Positions 33,510-40,779 of a stretch of 64,000 nt of DNA are shown in pieces. Under the pieces are notes generated by a model. The model worked only from the letters and a program-made list of their open reading frames with translations, had not been told where the DNA came from and did not search any database. The stretch is from Clostridia bacterium (GTDB taxonomy: Bacteria > Bacillota > Clostridia > Oscillospirales > Acutalibacteraceae): assembly GCA_017434895.1 (NCBI GenBank), contig JAFSGB010000014.1, positions 1 to 64,000 on the forward strand, read 5' to 3'. The first letter of the stretch is position 1. Each line of letters starts with the position of its first letter. The translations under genes and the position numbers were made by a program.

Positions 33510-36500
33510 ATGTCTAAGCCTATATTCAGTGAAATTTTCGGTGTGTTCCCGGAAGAGGAAATTGCTGAGCTTTTGAAAAACTGTTTAATAGAAACTTGCA
33601 AACTGAATATAGAGGAAAGAGGAATTGACACTGTTTTAAGATGCGATTGTTATATTCCTTTAAAATGTAGGCGTCAAATTAACGACTACATAAAAACAAC
33701 CCTCAAGTTAAATGCTTGCATGGTGGATTTCGTGTTTTCCGCTAACGCCTTTGAGTCCTCGGCTTTAAATGATGTTGCTGAGGAAATCCGCCTTAAAAAT
33801 GCATTTATAAACGGATATTTAAACGGTGCTGATTACACTGTTGAAGAGGAAAATGTAAAAATCACGCTAAAGCATGGCGGCTTTGAAAAAATTCAAAGAT
33901 GTAACTTTGAAAACCTATTTAAACTAAGGATTAAGGAGCTTTTCGGCCGCGATATTAATGTTTTGTTCGACGGTCAGCTTGAGGACACCGAAATGGAGCT
34001 TCCGCCTGTGACAGAGCCACCCAAACAGCAGGTCAAAATGGCAGATAAAAAGGAAAACGGGGAAAAGAAAATTTCCTTTGAAAAGCGGGAGGAAAAGCCT
34101 CAAAACGGCATTGTTTATCTGGACGAGCCTAAGCTTTTCTACGGCAGACGGATTGACACTAACACTAAGCCTATGATTGAGGTTAGTGATGAGGACTTAG
34201 AAATCAGTTGCTGGGGTGAGGTTTTTGCGACCGAGAGCCGCACCATTAACACCAAAAGAGGAGAGGCGATAATTTTCACCTTTTCCTTTAGTGATTACAC
34301 AAATTCTCTTACCGCCACTATGTTTATGGACCCAAAAAGAATGGGGGAGATTGCGCCAATTAAAAAGGGCAATTTCGTCCTTGTTAACGGTTCTTATGAG
34401 TTTGATAGCTACAAAAAAGAATTTATTGTAAAGCCGCGCTCTATTGCTTTGCTTCAAAAATATACCGAAACGGATGACTTTGAGGGCGAAAAAAGGGTTG
34501 AACTTCATTGCCATACCAATATGTCGGCAAAGGATGCGGTAAGTCCCGCCGAGGATATTATAAATCAAGCCTACGCTTGGGGTCACAAGGCAATTGCCAT
34601 TACCGACCACGGTGTTGTTCAGTCCTACCCCGCCGCCGCAGGTGCCGTTAAGGGTATTCGCAAAAAGGGTGGCGATTTTAAGGTAATTTACGGTGTGGAA
34701 GCCTACTTTGTGGACGATATTGCCAACAATATTGAGGGTATGACCGCAAAGGAACTGGCAAAGTACCGCCACCACCAGATTATTTTGGTTAAGAATTTGG
34801 TCGGACTTAAGAATTTATATAAGCTGATTTCAGAGGCGCATTTAAAGGATTTTCACGGAAAGCCCTTAACGCTTCGCTCCAAGCTGGAGAAACTTCGTGA
34901 GGGTCTAATAATCGGCTCTGCTTGTGAGCAGGGTGACCTTTATCAGGCTATAATTGAGGAAAAGCCGCACGAGGAATTGATAAGACGGGCGTCTTTCTAT
35001 GATTATTTGGAAATTCAACCATTGGGTAATAACCAATTTATGGTGCGAGAGTCCTCGGCCCCTGATAAGACTGATAAAAAGACGGGAGCGGTAATTCCTA
35101 ACAAATTTCGCAAGGTTAAAACCCTTGATGTAATCAAGGATTTCAATCGCAAGGTTGTAGAAATTGCTGACGAACTTGGGCTCCCCGTTGTGGCCACTGG
35201 TGACGTTCATTTCCTTAAAAAAAGTGACGAAATCATCCGTAAAATTCTAATGGCGGGCCAAGGCTTTGACGATTTTGATAATCAAGCGCCCTTGTACCTT
35301 AAAACCACCGCCGAAATGCTCGCCGATTTTGATTATTTCGGTGAGAGAGCTAAGGAATTTGTTATTGATAACCCAAATAAAATTGCCGATATGATTGATG
35401 GGGATGTTATCCCTGTGCCAGAGGGCAATTATCCGCCGGTAATCGAGGGTTCAGATGAGCTGCTACGCCAAATTTGTTGGGATAATGTGCATAAACGCTA
35501 CGGTGAAAATGTTCCCGAAATTGTGGAAAAAAGACTGGAAAAAGAACTTAATTCTATTATTAATAACGGATTTTCAATAATGTATATTTCGGCGCAAAAG
35601 CTTGTTGCTTACAGCGAAGAAAACGGCTACTTAGTAGGCTCCCGTGGTTCGGTTGGATCATCCTTTGTTGCAACAATGGCTGGTATTTCCGAGGTTAACC
35701 CATTAGCACCCCACTATGTTTGTCCAAAATGCTGTTACAGTGAATTTTTCACCGACGGTAGCGTTGGCTCTGGCTTTGATTTACCCGAAAAGGCTTGTCC
35801 AAATTGCGGTGAAATGATGGACAGAGACGGTCACGATATCCCCTTTGAAACTTTTCTAGGATTTAAGGGTGATAAGGTACCTGATATTGACCTTAATTTC
35901 TCCAACGAGTTCCAAACTCAAGTGCAAAAGTATACCGAAAGTCTTTTTGGCAGTGAAAATGTATTTAAGGCGGGAACAATTTCTACTGTTGCGGAAAAAA
36001 CCGCCTACGGCTTTGCCAAGGCATATGCTGAGAAAAAGGGCGTAACACTAAGTAACGCGGAGCTTAACCGCTTAGCCGCTATGGTTGAGGGGGCAAAGGT
36101 TAAAACCACCACCGGTCAGCACCCTGCAGGCATGATTGTAGTGCCACGCGACAAGGAAATCTTTGATTTCTGTCCCGTGCAACATCCTGCCGACGATGTT
36201 AATTCCGATGTTGTAACTACCCATTTTGACTTCCATTCTATCCACGATACAATATTAAAGCTTGACGAGTTAGGTCATGTTATTCCTACCACCTACAAGT
36301 ATTTGGAGGAGTATTCAGGCATCCCTGTAAGTGAGGTTTCTATGAGTGACCCCAAGGTTTACAGTCTCTTTACTTCTACTGAGGCTCTAGGTGTTACTCC
36401 CGAGGAAATCGAATCCACGACCGGTACATATTGTATACCTGAGTTCGGTACTGGCTTTGTTCGTGGAATGCTTGCCGACTGTAAGCCAAAGAATTTCTCC

Positions 36501-37331
36501 GATCTGCTCCAAATTTCGGGTCTTTCCCATGGCACCGATGTTTACCTCGGTAATGCTAAGGATTTGATTGATAACGGTACCTGCACCATTTCAGAGGTTA
36601 TCGGTACCCGTGATAATATTATGGTCTACCTAATTCACCAAGGTATGGAAGAGGGCAGAGCCTTTAAAATTACCGAGACCGTTCGTAAGGGACTTGTTGC
36701 TAAGGGTAAGGTTTCCAAGGAAGAATGGGGCGGTATGGAGGAGGATATGCGCAAGGTGAATGTACCCGAGTGGTATATTCAGAGCTGTTATAAGATTAAG
36801 TATATGTTCCCCAAGGCTCACGCCGCAGCTTATGTTACTGCCGCAATTCGTGTTGCTTGGTACAAGGTATACAGGCCCCTTGAATTCTACTGTGCTTATT
36901 TTACTGCCCGTCCCGAGGATGTAGATGTACCTACCCTTATGGGTGGCAGACCCGCAGTTCAAAAATATCTTAGAGATATTAAGGCAAAGGGCAAGGAGGC
37001 TACCAAGAAAGAACTTGATGTTTATGAAAATATGCTTATTTTCAATGAAATGATGGCTCGCGGTATTGAGGTGCTGCCAATTGATATAAATAAATCCCAG
37101 GCTATGAAGTTTGTGCCAGAGGACGGCAAAATGCGACTTCCCTTCGGAGCACTCGGCGGTGTAGGTGAAAAGGCAGCTTATGCTATTTACGATGCCGCAC
37201 AGCGAGGAAATTTTGTTTCCAAAGAAGATTTCCAAATTGAAGCGGGAGTTTCCAAAACTATTATCCAAAACCTTGCCGATTTGGGTGCAATGAACGACCT
37301 GCCCGATACCAACCAAATGTCTATCTTTTAG
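33510..37331 (+). CDS. polC: DNA polymerase III PolC-type alpha subunit, apparently without the exonuclease domain
   Basis: A 1273-residue PolC, the Gram-positive replicative polymerase. In order: N-terminal domain (1 to about 200), OB-fold (about 225-310), PHP domain (about 330-570), polymerase palm with D792 and D794 in KVPDIDLNF, a four-Cys zinc motif (CPKCCYSEFF and CPNCGEM), the LSHGTDVYLGNA region and HhH/tail ending NQMSIF, a likely clamp-binding motif. Typical PolC proteins are about 1430-1450 residues, with a DEDD exonuclease inserted in the PHP domain; here AYFVDDIANNIEGM runs straight into the second PHP part and no FDxETTG-like motif exists. PHP metal ligands H333, H335, D342, H367, E397, H421/H422, C472, D565 and H567 are all present. 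The frame is uninterrupted. Confidence 0.95.
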   Translation: MSKPIFSEIFGVFPEEEIAELLKNCLIETCKLNIEERGIDTVLRCDCYIPLKCRRQINDYIKTTLKLNACMVDFVFSANAFESSALNDVAEEIRLKNAFINGYLNGADYTVEEENVKITLKHGGFEKIQRCNFENLFKLRIKELFGRDINVLFDGQLEDTEMELPPVTEPPKQQVKMADKKENGEKKISFEKREEKPQNGIVYLDEPKLFYGRRIDTNTKPMIEVSDEDLEISCWGEVFATESRTINTKRGEAIIFTFSFSDYTNSLTATMFMDPKRMGEIAPIKKGNFVLVNGSYEFDSYKKEFIVKPRSIALLQKYTETDDFEGEKRVELHCHTNMSAKDAVSPAEDIINQAYAWGHKAIAITDHGVVQSYPAAAGAVKGIRKKGGDFKVIYGVEAYFVDDIANNIEGMTAKELAKYRHHQIILVKNLVGLKNLYKLISEAHLKDFHGKPLTLRSKLEKLREGLIIGSACEQGDLYQAIIEEKPHEELIRRASFYDYLEIQPLGNNQFMVRESSAPDKTDKKTGAVIPNKFRKVKTLDVIKDFNRKVVEIADELGLPVVATGDVHFLKKSDEIIRKILMAGQGFDDFDNQAPLYLKTTAEMLADFDYFGERAKEFVIDNPNKIADMIDGDVIPVPEGNYPPVIEGSDELLRQICWDNVHKRYGENVPEIVEKRLEKELNSIINNGFSIMYISAQKLVAYSEENGYLVGSRGSVGSSFVATMAGISEVNPLAPHYVCPKCCYSEFFTDGSVGSGFDLPEKACPNCGEMMDRDGHDIPFETFLGFKGDKVPDIDLNFSNEFQTQVQKYTESLFGSENVFKAGTISTVAEKTAYGFAKAYAEKKGVTLSNAELNRLAAMVEGAKVKTTTGQHPAGMIVVPRDKEIFDFCPVQHPADDVNSDVVTTHFDFHSIHDTILKLDELGHVIPTTYKYLEEYSGIPVSEVSMSDPKVYSLFTSTEALGVTPEEIESTTGTYCIPEFGTGFVRGMLADCKPKNFSDLLQISGLSHGTDVYLGNAKDLIDNGTCTISEVIGTRDNIMVYLIHQGMEEGRAFKITETVRKGLVAKGKVSKEEWGGMEEDMRKVNVPEWYIQSCYKIKYMFPKAHAAAYVTAAIRVAWYKVYRPLEFYCAYFTARPEDVDVPTLMGGRPAVQKYLRDIKAKGKEATKKELDVYENMLIFNEMMARGIEVLPIDINKSQAMKFVPEDGKMRLPFGALGGVGEKAAYAIYDAAQRGNFVSKEDFQIEAGVSKTIIQNLADLGAMNDLPDTNQMSIF

Positions 37332-37360
37332 TTGACATTAGTTTTGTTTTGGTGTAAAAT
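37332..37360 (+). promoter_or_regulatory. Sigma-A promoter for tRNA-Arg
   Basis: Perfect TTGACA, a 17-base spacer and TAAAAT, starting directly after the polC stop codon. The predicted start site falls within the polC terminator hairpin. Confidence 0.8.
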
Positions 37361-37363
37361 ACT

Positions 37364-37395
37364 AAGGCTGACAATTTTCTGTCAGCCTTAAAAAT
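37364..37395 (+). terminator. Hairpin after polC, overlapping the tRNA-Arg promoter
   Basis: A perfect 10-bp stem AAGGCTGACA / TGTCAGCCTT with an ATTTTC loop, followed by AAAAATTA. The U-run is poor on the plus strand, so termination may be partial. Confidence 0.6.
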
Positions 37396-37398
37396 TAT

Positions 37399-37475
37399 GT
37401 TTCCGTAGCTCAGCTGGATAGAGCACTCGCCTCCTAAGCGAGGGGTCGGAGGTTCAAATCCTCTCGGGAACGCCA
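37399..37475 (+). tRNA. trnR: tRNA-Arg (CCT)
   Basis: A 77-nucleotide tRNA. The acceptor GTTTCCG pairs with CGGGAAC (one G-U), D-arm GCTCAGCTGGATAGAGC, anticodon stem CTCGC/GCGAG with loop CTCCTAA (anticodon CCT, reading AGG), T-arm GGAGG-TTCAAAT-CCTCT, discriminator G and an encoded CCA. It has its own promoter upstream and a terminator downstream. Confidence 0.97.
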
Positions 37476-37479
37476 TCTT

Positions 37480-37520
37480 AAGCATCTGTCCTTTTTGGGC
37501 GGGTGCTTGTATTTTTTATT
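37480..37520 (+). terminator. Intrinsic terminator of tRNA-Arg
   Basis: AAGCATCTGTCC pairs with GGGCGGGTGCTT (12 bp with three G-U pairs) around TTTTT, followed by GTATTTTTTATT. Confidence 0.85.
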
Positions 37521-37560
37521 CTAATTTGTATATACTATTTTTTAAAAGGAGGATATACTA

Positions 37561-37994
37561 TGATAGAAAAAGATACTGTACGACTGCTTCGTGAATGCGA
37601 TGCGGGTATTAAAATGGGAGTAAAGTCTATTAACGATGTTTTAGACCGTGTTGAAAACAAGGATTTAAAGGAGCTTTTGCACGCTTGCAAGGACAGACAC
37701 GACGAGCTTGATAAGGAACTTCAGGAGTTGCTCGGCAAATATGATGATGAGGGTAAGGATCCGAATATTATTGCCGAGGGTATGGCAAAGATTAAGACCG
37801 AAATGAAGCTTCAAATGAACGAAACTGATAACACAATCGCCGACCTTATAACCGATGGATGTAATATGGGGGTTAAGTCTCTTAATAAATATCTTAATCA
37901 ATATGCGGCGGCCGATGAAAATTCAAAAAACCTTACAAAGCGACTCATTAATCTTGAAAGTGAGCTTGCGGTTGATTTAAGAAAATATCTTTGA
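37561..37994 (+). CDS. Small four-helix protein, DUF2383-like
   Basis: A 144-residue all-helical acidic protein. The pattern DAGIKMGVKSINDVLDRVEN and the repeat-like DGCNMGVKSLNKYLNQYAA indicate a duplicated helical hairpin, consistent with the DUF2383/ferritin-like four-helix fold seen in clostridial PA2169-type proteins; the family call is by pattern and moderate. There is no signal peptide or Cys. The ATG at 37561 has a strong AAAAGGAGG site; the longer frame from 37503 overlaps the tRNA terminator. It lies alone between two tRNA genes. Function is unknown. Confidence 0.75.
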
Positions 37995-38009
37995 TTTTAA
38001 AAAAATAAC

Positions 38010-38037
38010 TTGACAATAGGGGAAAAAGGGATATAAT
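38010..38037 (+). promoter_or_regulatory. Sigma-A promoter for tRNA-Gln
   Basis: Perfect TTGACA and perfect TATAAT with a 16-base spacer, ending 18 bases before the tRNA 5' end. Confidence 0.85.
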
Positions 38038-38055
38038 GATATTGTTGCAAAATTT

Positions 38056-38129
38056 TGGGGAATTGTGTAACGGTAGCACGACAGACTCTGACTCTGTTTG
38101 TTGGGGTTCGAATCCCTATTCCCCAGCCA
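38056..38129 (+). tRNA. trnQ: tRNA-Gln (CTG)
   Basis: A 74-nucleotide tRNA. Acceptor TGGGGAA/TTCCCCA, D-arm with GTAACGGTAGCAC, anticodon stem ACAGA/TCTGT with loop CTCTGAC (anticodon CTG), T-arm TGGGG-TTCGAAT-CCCTA, discriminator G and encoded CCA. The U1-A72 start is typical of tRNA-Gln. Confidence 0.97.
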
Positions 38130-38400
38130 TATGAAGACACCATTGAAATCTGAACCCCTACGGTTTGGACTCCAATGGTGTTTTGTTTATAAACCCTTTA
38201 TTTAAGCGGATTTTCGAGGTCGCTTTTTTATTTTGAGATGTGGACTGATTTTCAAAAATCTCTAAAATAGGACACAAAAAATTAATAACAAGCCTTTTCG
38301 AACCCCTTAGTCTATATCTGAACAAACAGGAATCAGGTTATTTACTGATTTTTTTGTTTGTTTTATTCCGCAGTTCTGTCAGGTGAGTTGATTTGAAATA
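38130..38400 (+). other. Gene-free spacer after tRNA-Gln, with hairpins
   Basis: Begins with the tRNA terminator (separate entry). Further on, at about 38322-38362, an imperfect inverted repeat (AACAAACA..AATCAG against CTGATT..TGTTTGTT) ends in a T-rich run and may terminate transcripts arriving from either side near the pnuC stop. No ORF is supported. Confidence 0.5.
38137..38191 (+). terminator. Probable terminator of tRNA-Gln
   Basis: ACACCATTG and CAATGGTGT form a 9-bp stem around a long loop that itself contains CCCCTACGG, followed by TTTGTTT. Confidence 0.65.
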
Positions 38401-39078
38401 TTAGCTTTGACTTTGTCTAATCTTCATTTTCTGCCAACTTATATACCCGTATATATCGTTAATTAAAAATGTAATGAAGCATACCACGACAGAAATATAT
38501 CGAATATTATACACACTTGCCATTACCCATAGAATTATTAGTACGATATCATTAGATGCATATGCCAATGCAAATAATGGACTTCTTCTAAATGTAAGAT
38601 ATACGGCAACAAAACTTGTTGTAACTGATATAGTGCTTGGGATAATGTTTGCAGTATGGAAATACTCTAATACGAAATAGAACAAAGCTGTTATTCCCAC
38701 TGCACCAATCCACATAAATAAAGTTTCTTTTGTACTAATCGCATTTATCTTAACCTCCGCCCGGTTTTCTTTATACGGATTTTGAAGCCACGATATCAAA
38801 GCGAACACTGCCATTGGCATTGTCATACCAAGATAGGTAATCATTTCACCATAATAAGCAAAGCTGAATGAAATTATTCCGTATAGCAAACTGAAAAATA
38901 CCATTAGTAATTGTCCGAAAGGATTTCCCTTTGCATTAAAGATGAGTGAGGTAACACCTATAAGTGAGGCTAATAAGGTTAAATAATTTTCCCTGTCAAA
39001 TATGCAAAAAGAACCAATGATTAACAATATCGAAGAACTCCATAAAATAATTTCTAATTTTGAAAAATAGTTTTTCAA
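38401..39078 (-). CDS. pnuC: PnuC-family nicotinamide riboside-type transporter
   Basis: A 225-residue membrane protein with about seven to eight hydrophobic helices. The pattern IGVTSLIFNAKGNPFGQLL, then FSFAYYGEMITYLG and the late FALAYASNDIVLIILWV and NDIYGYISW are PnuC-family hallmarks (facilitators of nicotinamide riboside and related vitamins). The exact substrate is not certain, since PnuC relatives can carry thiamine or riboflavin. Start is taken as TTG at 39078, seven bases after GGAGG; the ATG at 39105 lies upstream of that site. It is monocistronic, AT-rich, and preceded by a structured leader. Confidence 0.88.
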   Translation of the reverse strand: MKNYFSKLEIILWSSSILLIIGSFCIFDRENYLTLLASLIGVTSLIFNAKGNPFGQLLMVFFSLLYGIISFSFAYYGEMITYLGMTMPMAVFALISWLQNPYKENRAEVKINAISTKETLFMWIGAVGITALFYFVLEYFHTANIIPSTISVTTSFVAVYLTFRRSPLFALAYASNDIVLIILWVMASVYNIRYISVVVCFITFLINDIYGYISWQKMKIRQSQS

Positions 39079-39200
39079 TTCAATTCCTCCTAAAAAAATA
39101 AACATCCGTATGCATATCTTCTAAGACCTAACGATATGCAAACGAATGCTTTATGCATCTACTACCCGGTGGCAGTTTGAGTTATTAAGTTTTTTATATA
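39079..39200 (-). promoter_or_regulatory. Structured 5' leader of pnuC, candidate cis-regulatory RNA
   Basis: On the minus strand, 39161-39176 forms ACTGCC-ACCG-GGTAGT. Then 39133-39149 and 39102-39118 form a 17-position helix (14 Watson-Crick, two G-U, one mismatch) with a 14-base loop, ending about 10 bases before the GGAGG of pnuC. PnuC genes are often riboswitch-controlled; this does not match a class I can name from memory. Confidence 0.45.
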
Positions 39201-39276
39201 ATAACATACCGACAAACAAATTTCAATATCAAACTTTAATGTCTTAATAATAAAATTCAAATATAAAGAAAATTAC

Positions 39277-39304
39277 ATAGGTTCAAATCCCTCCTTCTCC
39301 GCCA
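39277..39304 (+). other. 3' end remnant of a tRNA-Ser gene
   Basis: GGTTCAAATCCC followed by TCCTTCTCCGCCA is a T-loop, 3' T-stem, acceptor strand and CCA as in tRNA-Ser beginning GGAGAAG. The 5' part of the tRNA is absent: bases upstream of the T-loop do not form the T-stem. This is what remains at one end of an element integrated in, or excised from, a tRNA gene. Confidence 0.65.
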
Positions 39305-39355
39305 AAAATCCTCGTAACGTGTGTTACTGCGATTTTTACTTTTTCACTTTTACCT

Positions 39356-39424
39356 CTTCACTCTTCACTTTTCTTTTATTTACTCGGATTTTTGTAAAGT
39401 AATAAATAGTAGTGAATAGTGAAG
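39356..39424. repeat. GTGAA-type imperfect inverted repeat (MITE-like)
   Basis: CTTCACTCTTCACT at 39356-39369 and AGTGAATAGTGAAG at 39411-39424 are inverted with 13 of 14 matches, flanking an AT-rich 41-base core. Further TTCACTTTT units lie just outside. Similar AGTGAA units occur in the smpB-ssrA spacer. Confidence 0.55.
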
Positions 39425-39467
39425 AAGTTTTTTAAAAGGCTCTGCCTTACTTTTAATTTTGCAAAAA

Positions 39468-39495
39468 AGATAATAGTGGTATAATATTTTAAGAA
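39468..39495 (+). promoter_or_regulatory. Possible promoter for the ECF sigma operon
   Basis: TTTGCA, a 16-base spacer and a perfect TATAAT, about 80 bases upstream of the ATG. An autoregulatory ECF promoter would look different and is not recognised. Confidence 0.45.
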
Positions 39496-39576
39496 AGAAC
39501 TGTGAGGTTTGGGGTTACAGTTTCGTGTAATAAGTGAAAGAGCAAAAAAACAGTCTCTTTTGGAAAGGAGAAGCGC

Positions 39577-40137
39577 ATGGACAACGGTGCAAGTAGCTAC
39601 CGCCGTTTCCGCGAAGGTGGTGATGAAAGCGGCTTAGTAGAAATCATAAGGGACTACAAAGATGGTCTCATTCTTTATCTCAACAGTTTTGTCGGCAATA
39701 TACATATTGCTGAAGAACTTGCCGAAGATACTTTTGTGCTTCTTGGTATAAAGAAACCAAAAGACAATGGAAAAGGCTTGTTCAAAACCTGGCTTTACAC
39801 AATCGGACGGAATGTGGCAATTGATTATTTAAGGCGAGATTCTAAACACGCTAATATATCTATAGATGATTGTCCCGAGCTTGTTAGTGAAGAACAAAAT
39901 CTTGAACTTGCCTACATTAAGGAAGAAAGAAAAATTACAGTTCACCGCACATTAGGAAAACTAAAATCGGAATATAGACAAATATTGTGGCTTATTTATT
40001 TTGAAGACTTTAGTATCAAGCAAGCGGCGGTAGTAATGAAAAAAAGTGTGCACAGCATAGAAACCCTTGTGTATCGTGCTCGTAAGTCACTTAAATCACA
40101 ACTTGAATTGGAGGGCTTCGTTTATGAAGAACTATAA
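39577..40137 (+). CDS. ECF-type RNA polymerase sigma factor
   Basis: A 186-residue sigma-70 family protein with only regions 2 and 4. Region 2: ELAEDTFVLLG, then LFKTWLYTIGRNVAIDYLRR (the -10 recognition helix). Region 4: LGKLKSEYRQILWLIYFEDF, then SIKQAAVVMKKSVHSIETLV and YRARKSLK, a helix-turn-helix that reads -35 elements. AAAGGAG precedes the ATG. It overlaps the following membrane protein gene by 14 bases, the usual ECF/anti-sigma coupling. The target regulon is unknown. Confidence 0.9.
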   Translation: MDNGASSYRRFREGGDESGLVEIIRDYKDGLILYLNSFVGNIHIAEELAEDTFVLLGIKKPKDNGKGLFKTWLYTIGRNVAIDYLRRDSKHANISIDDCPELVSEEQNLELAYIKEERKITVHRTLGKLKSEYRQILWLIYFEDFSIKQAAVVMKKSVHSIETLVYRARKSLKSQLELEGFVYEEL

Positions 40138-40621
40138 CGAAATGGCAAATGATGTTCTCCGTCGAATAGGAGAACACGAAAACGACCAAAGAAATAGGAG
40201 AAAAGTTATGAAAAAAGCAATAATACCAATTTGCTGTTTTTGCCTTGTGGCACTTCTTGGTCTAGGTTTATGGCAGGGCGATTTTTTTAGCAATACAAAA
40301 CCAATTGAATTAGAGGACTCTACTATAATTGGCGAAAAAGATTATATAGAACCTGAAACGAACAACCAATCAAGTAATGTTGTCGACGTTATTGGAATGG
40401 TTAAGTATAACGGTGCTAATTTCGTGCAATGTAGTACAAGCACCAAAGTCTACACACCTGACAAATATTTAGGAGAAGCCTACGACTTTGAAGGTACTTA
40501 CCAAACACATTTAAGTGATGTTGCGGGCGGTCTGTATATGACAAAGGAGGACCCTAATGTTTTAATGGTTGAGCTAAAGCATGGCGAATATATTGACTAT
40601 GTAATTTTGGTTAAAGAATAA
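40124..40621 (+). CDS. Membrane-anchored putative anti-sigma partner
   Basis: A 165-residue protein: a cytosolic N-terminus of about 27 residues (NEMANDVLRRIGEHENDQRN), a transmembrane helix (IIPICCFCLVALLGLGLW), and an extracytoplasmic domain of about 115 residues that I do not recognise. Topology and the overlap with the sigma gene suggest an anti-sigma or signal sensor, but the short N-terminus is much smaller than a classical zinc anti-sigma domain, so this is inference. GGAGGG lies eight bases before the ATG at 40124, which fits better than the upstream in-frame ATG at 40067. Confidence 0.7.
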   Translation: MKNYNEMANDVLRRIGEHENDQRNRRKVMKKAIIPICCFCLVALLGLGLWQGDFFSNTKPIELEDSTIIGEKDYIEPETNNQSSNVVDVIGMVKYNGANFVQCSTSTKVYTPDKYLGEAYDFEGTYQTHLSDVAGGLYMTKEDPNVLMVELKHGEYIDYVILVKE

Positions 40622-40663
40622 AAAAGAACAATAAAAAAGGTTAAACTATGAAAAAGATTTGTG

Positions 40664-40684
40664 TGTGGGTTCGAATCCCTCCGC
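40664..40684 (+). other. tRNA T-arm-like fragment
   Basis: GTGGGTTCGAATCCC followed by TCCGC looks like a T-loop and 3' T-stem, but no acceptor or CCA follows and no tRNA body precedes it. Possible remnant of a tRNA gene, weaker than the one at 39277. Confidence 0.4.
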
Positions 40685-40726
40685 ATAATTGGAAGAAAAC
40701 ATCTTTTTTGTAGTGCCTTGACAAAA

Positions 40727-40763
40727 TTAATAGCCTGCCCTTTAGGGCAGGCTATTAATTTTT
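40727..40763 (+). terminator. Strong intrinsic terminator after the anti-sigma gene
   Basis: A perfect 14-bp stem (TTAATAGCCTGCCC / GGGCAGGCTATTAA) with loop TTTA, then TTTTT. Confidence 0.9.
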
Positions 40764-40779
40764 CACTTGTGTTAGGGAT

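Larger units (their letters stand above)
39106..39576. other. Intergenic region between pnuC and the sigma factor gene
   Basis: A 471-base region without an ORF. It contains the pnuC leader, the tRNA-Ser remnant, a hairpin at about 39305-39336 followed by T-rich sequence (possibly the old tRNA terminator), the GTGAA inverted repeat, and the promoter and leader of the sigma factor gene. Confidence 0.6.

Noticed and set aside
36630..37316. A 228-codon reverse-strand ORF inside polC
   Set aside because: Antisense to conserved polymerase motifs; no ribosome binding site and no recognisable domain.
38188..38215. A terminator at AAGCGG...TCGCTTTTTT
   Set aside because: The stem is only about four pairs; too weak to call.
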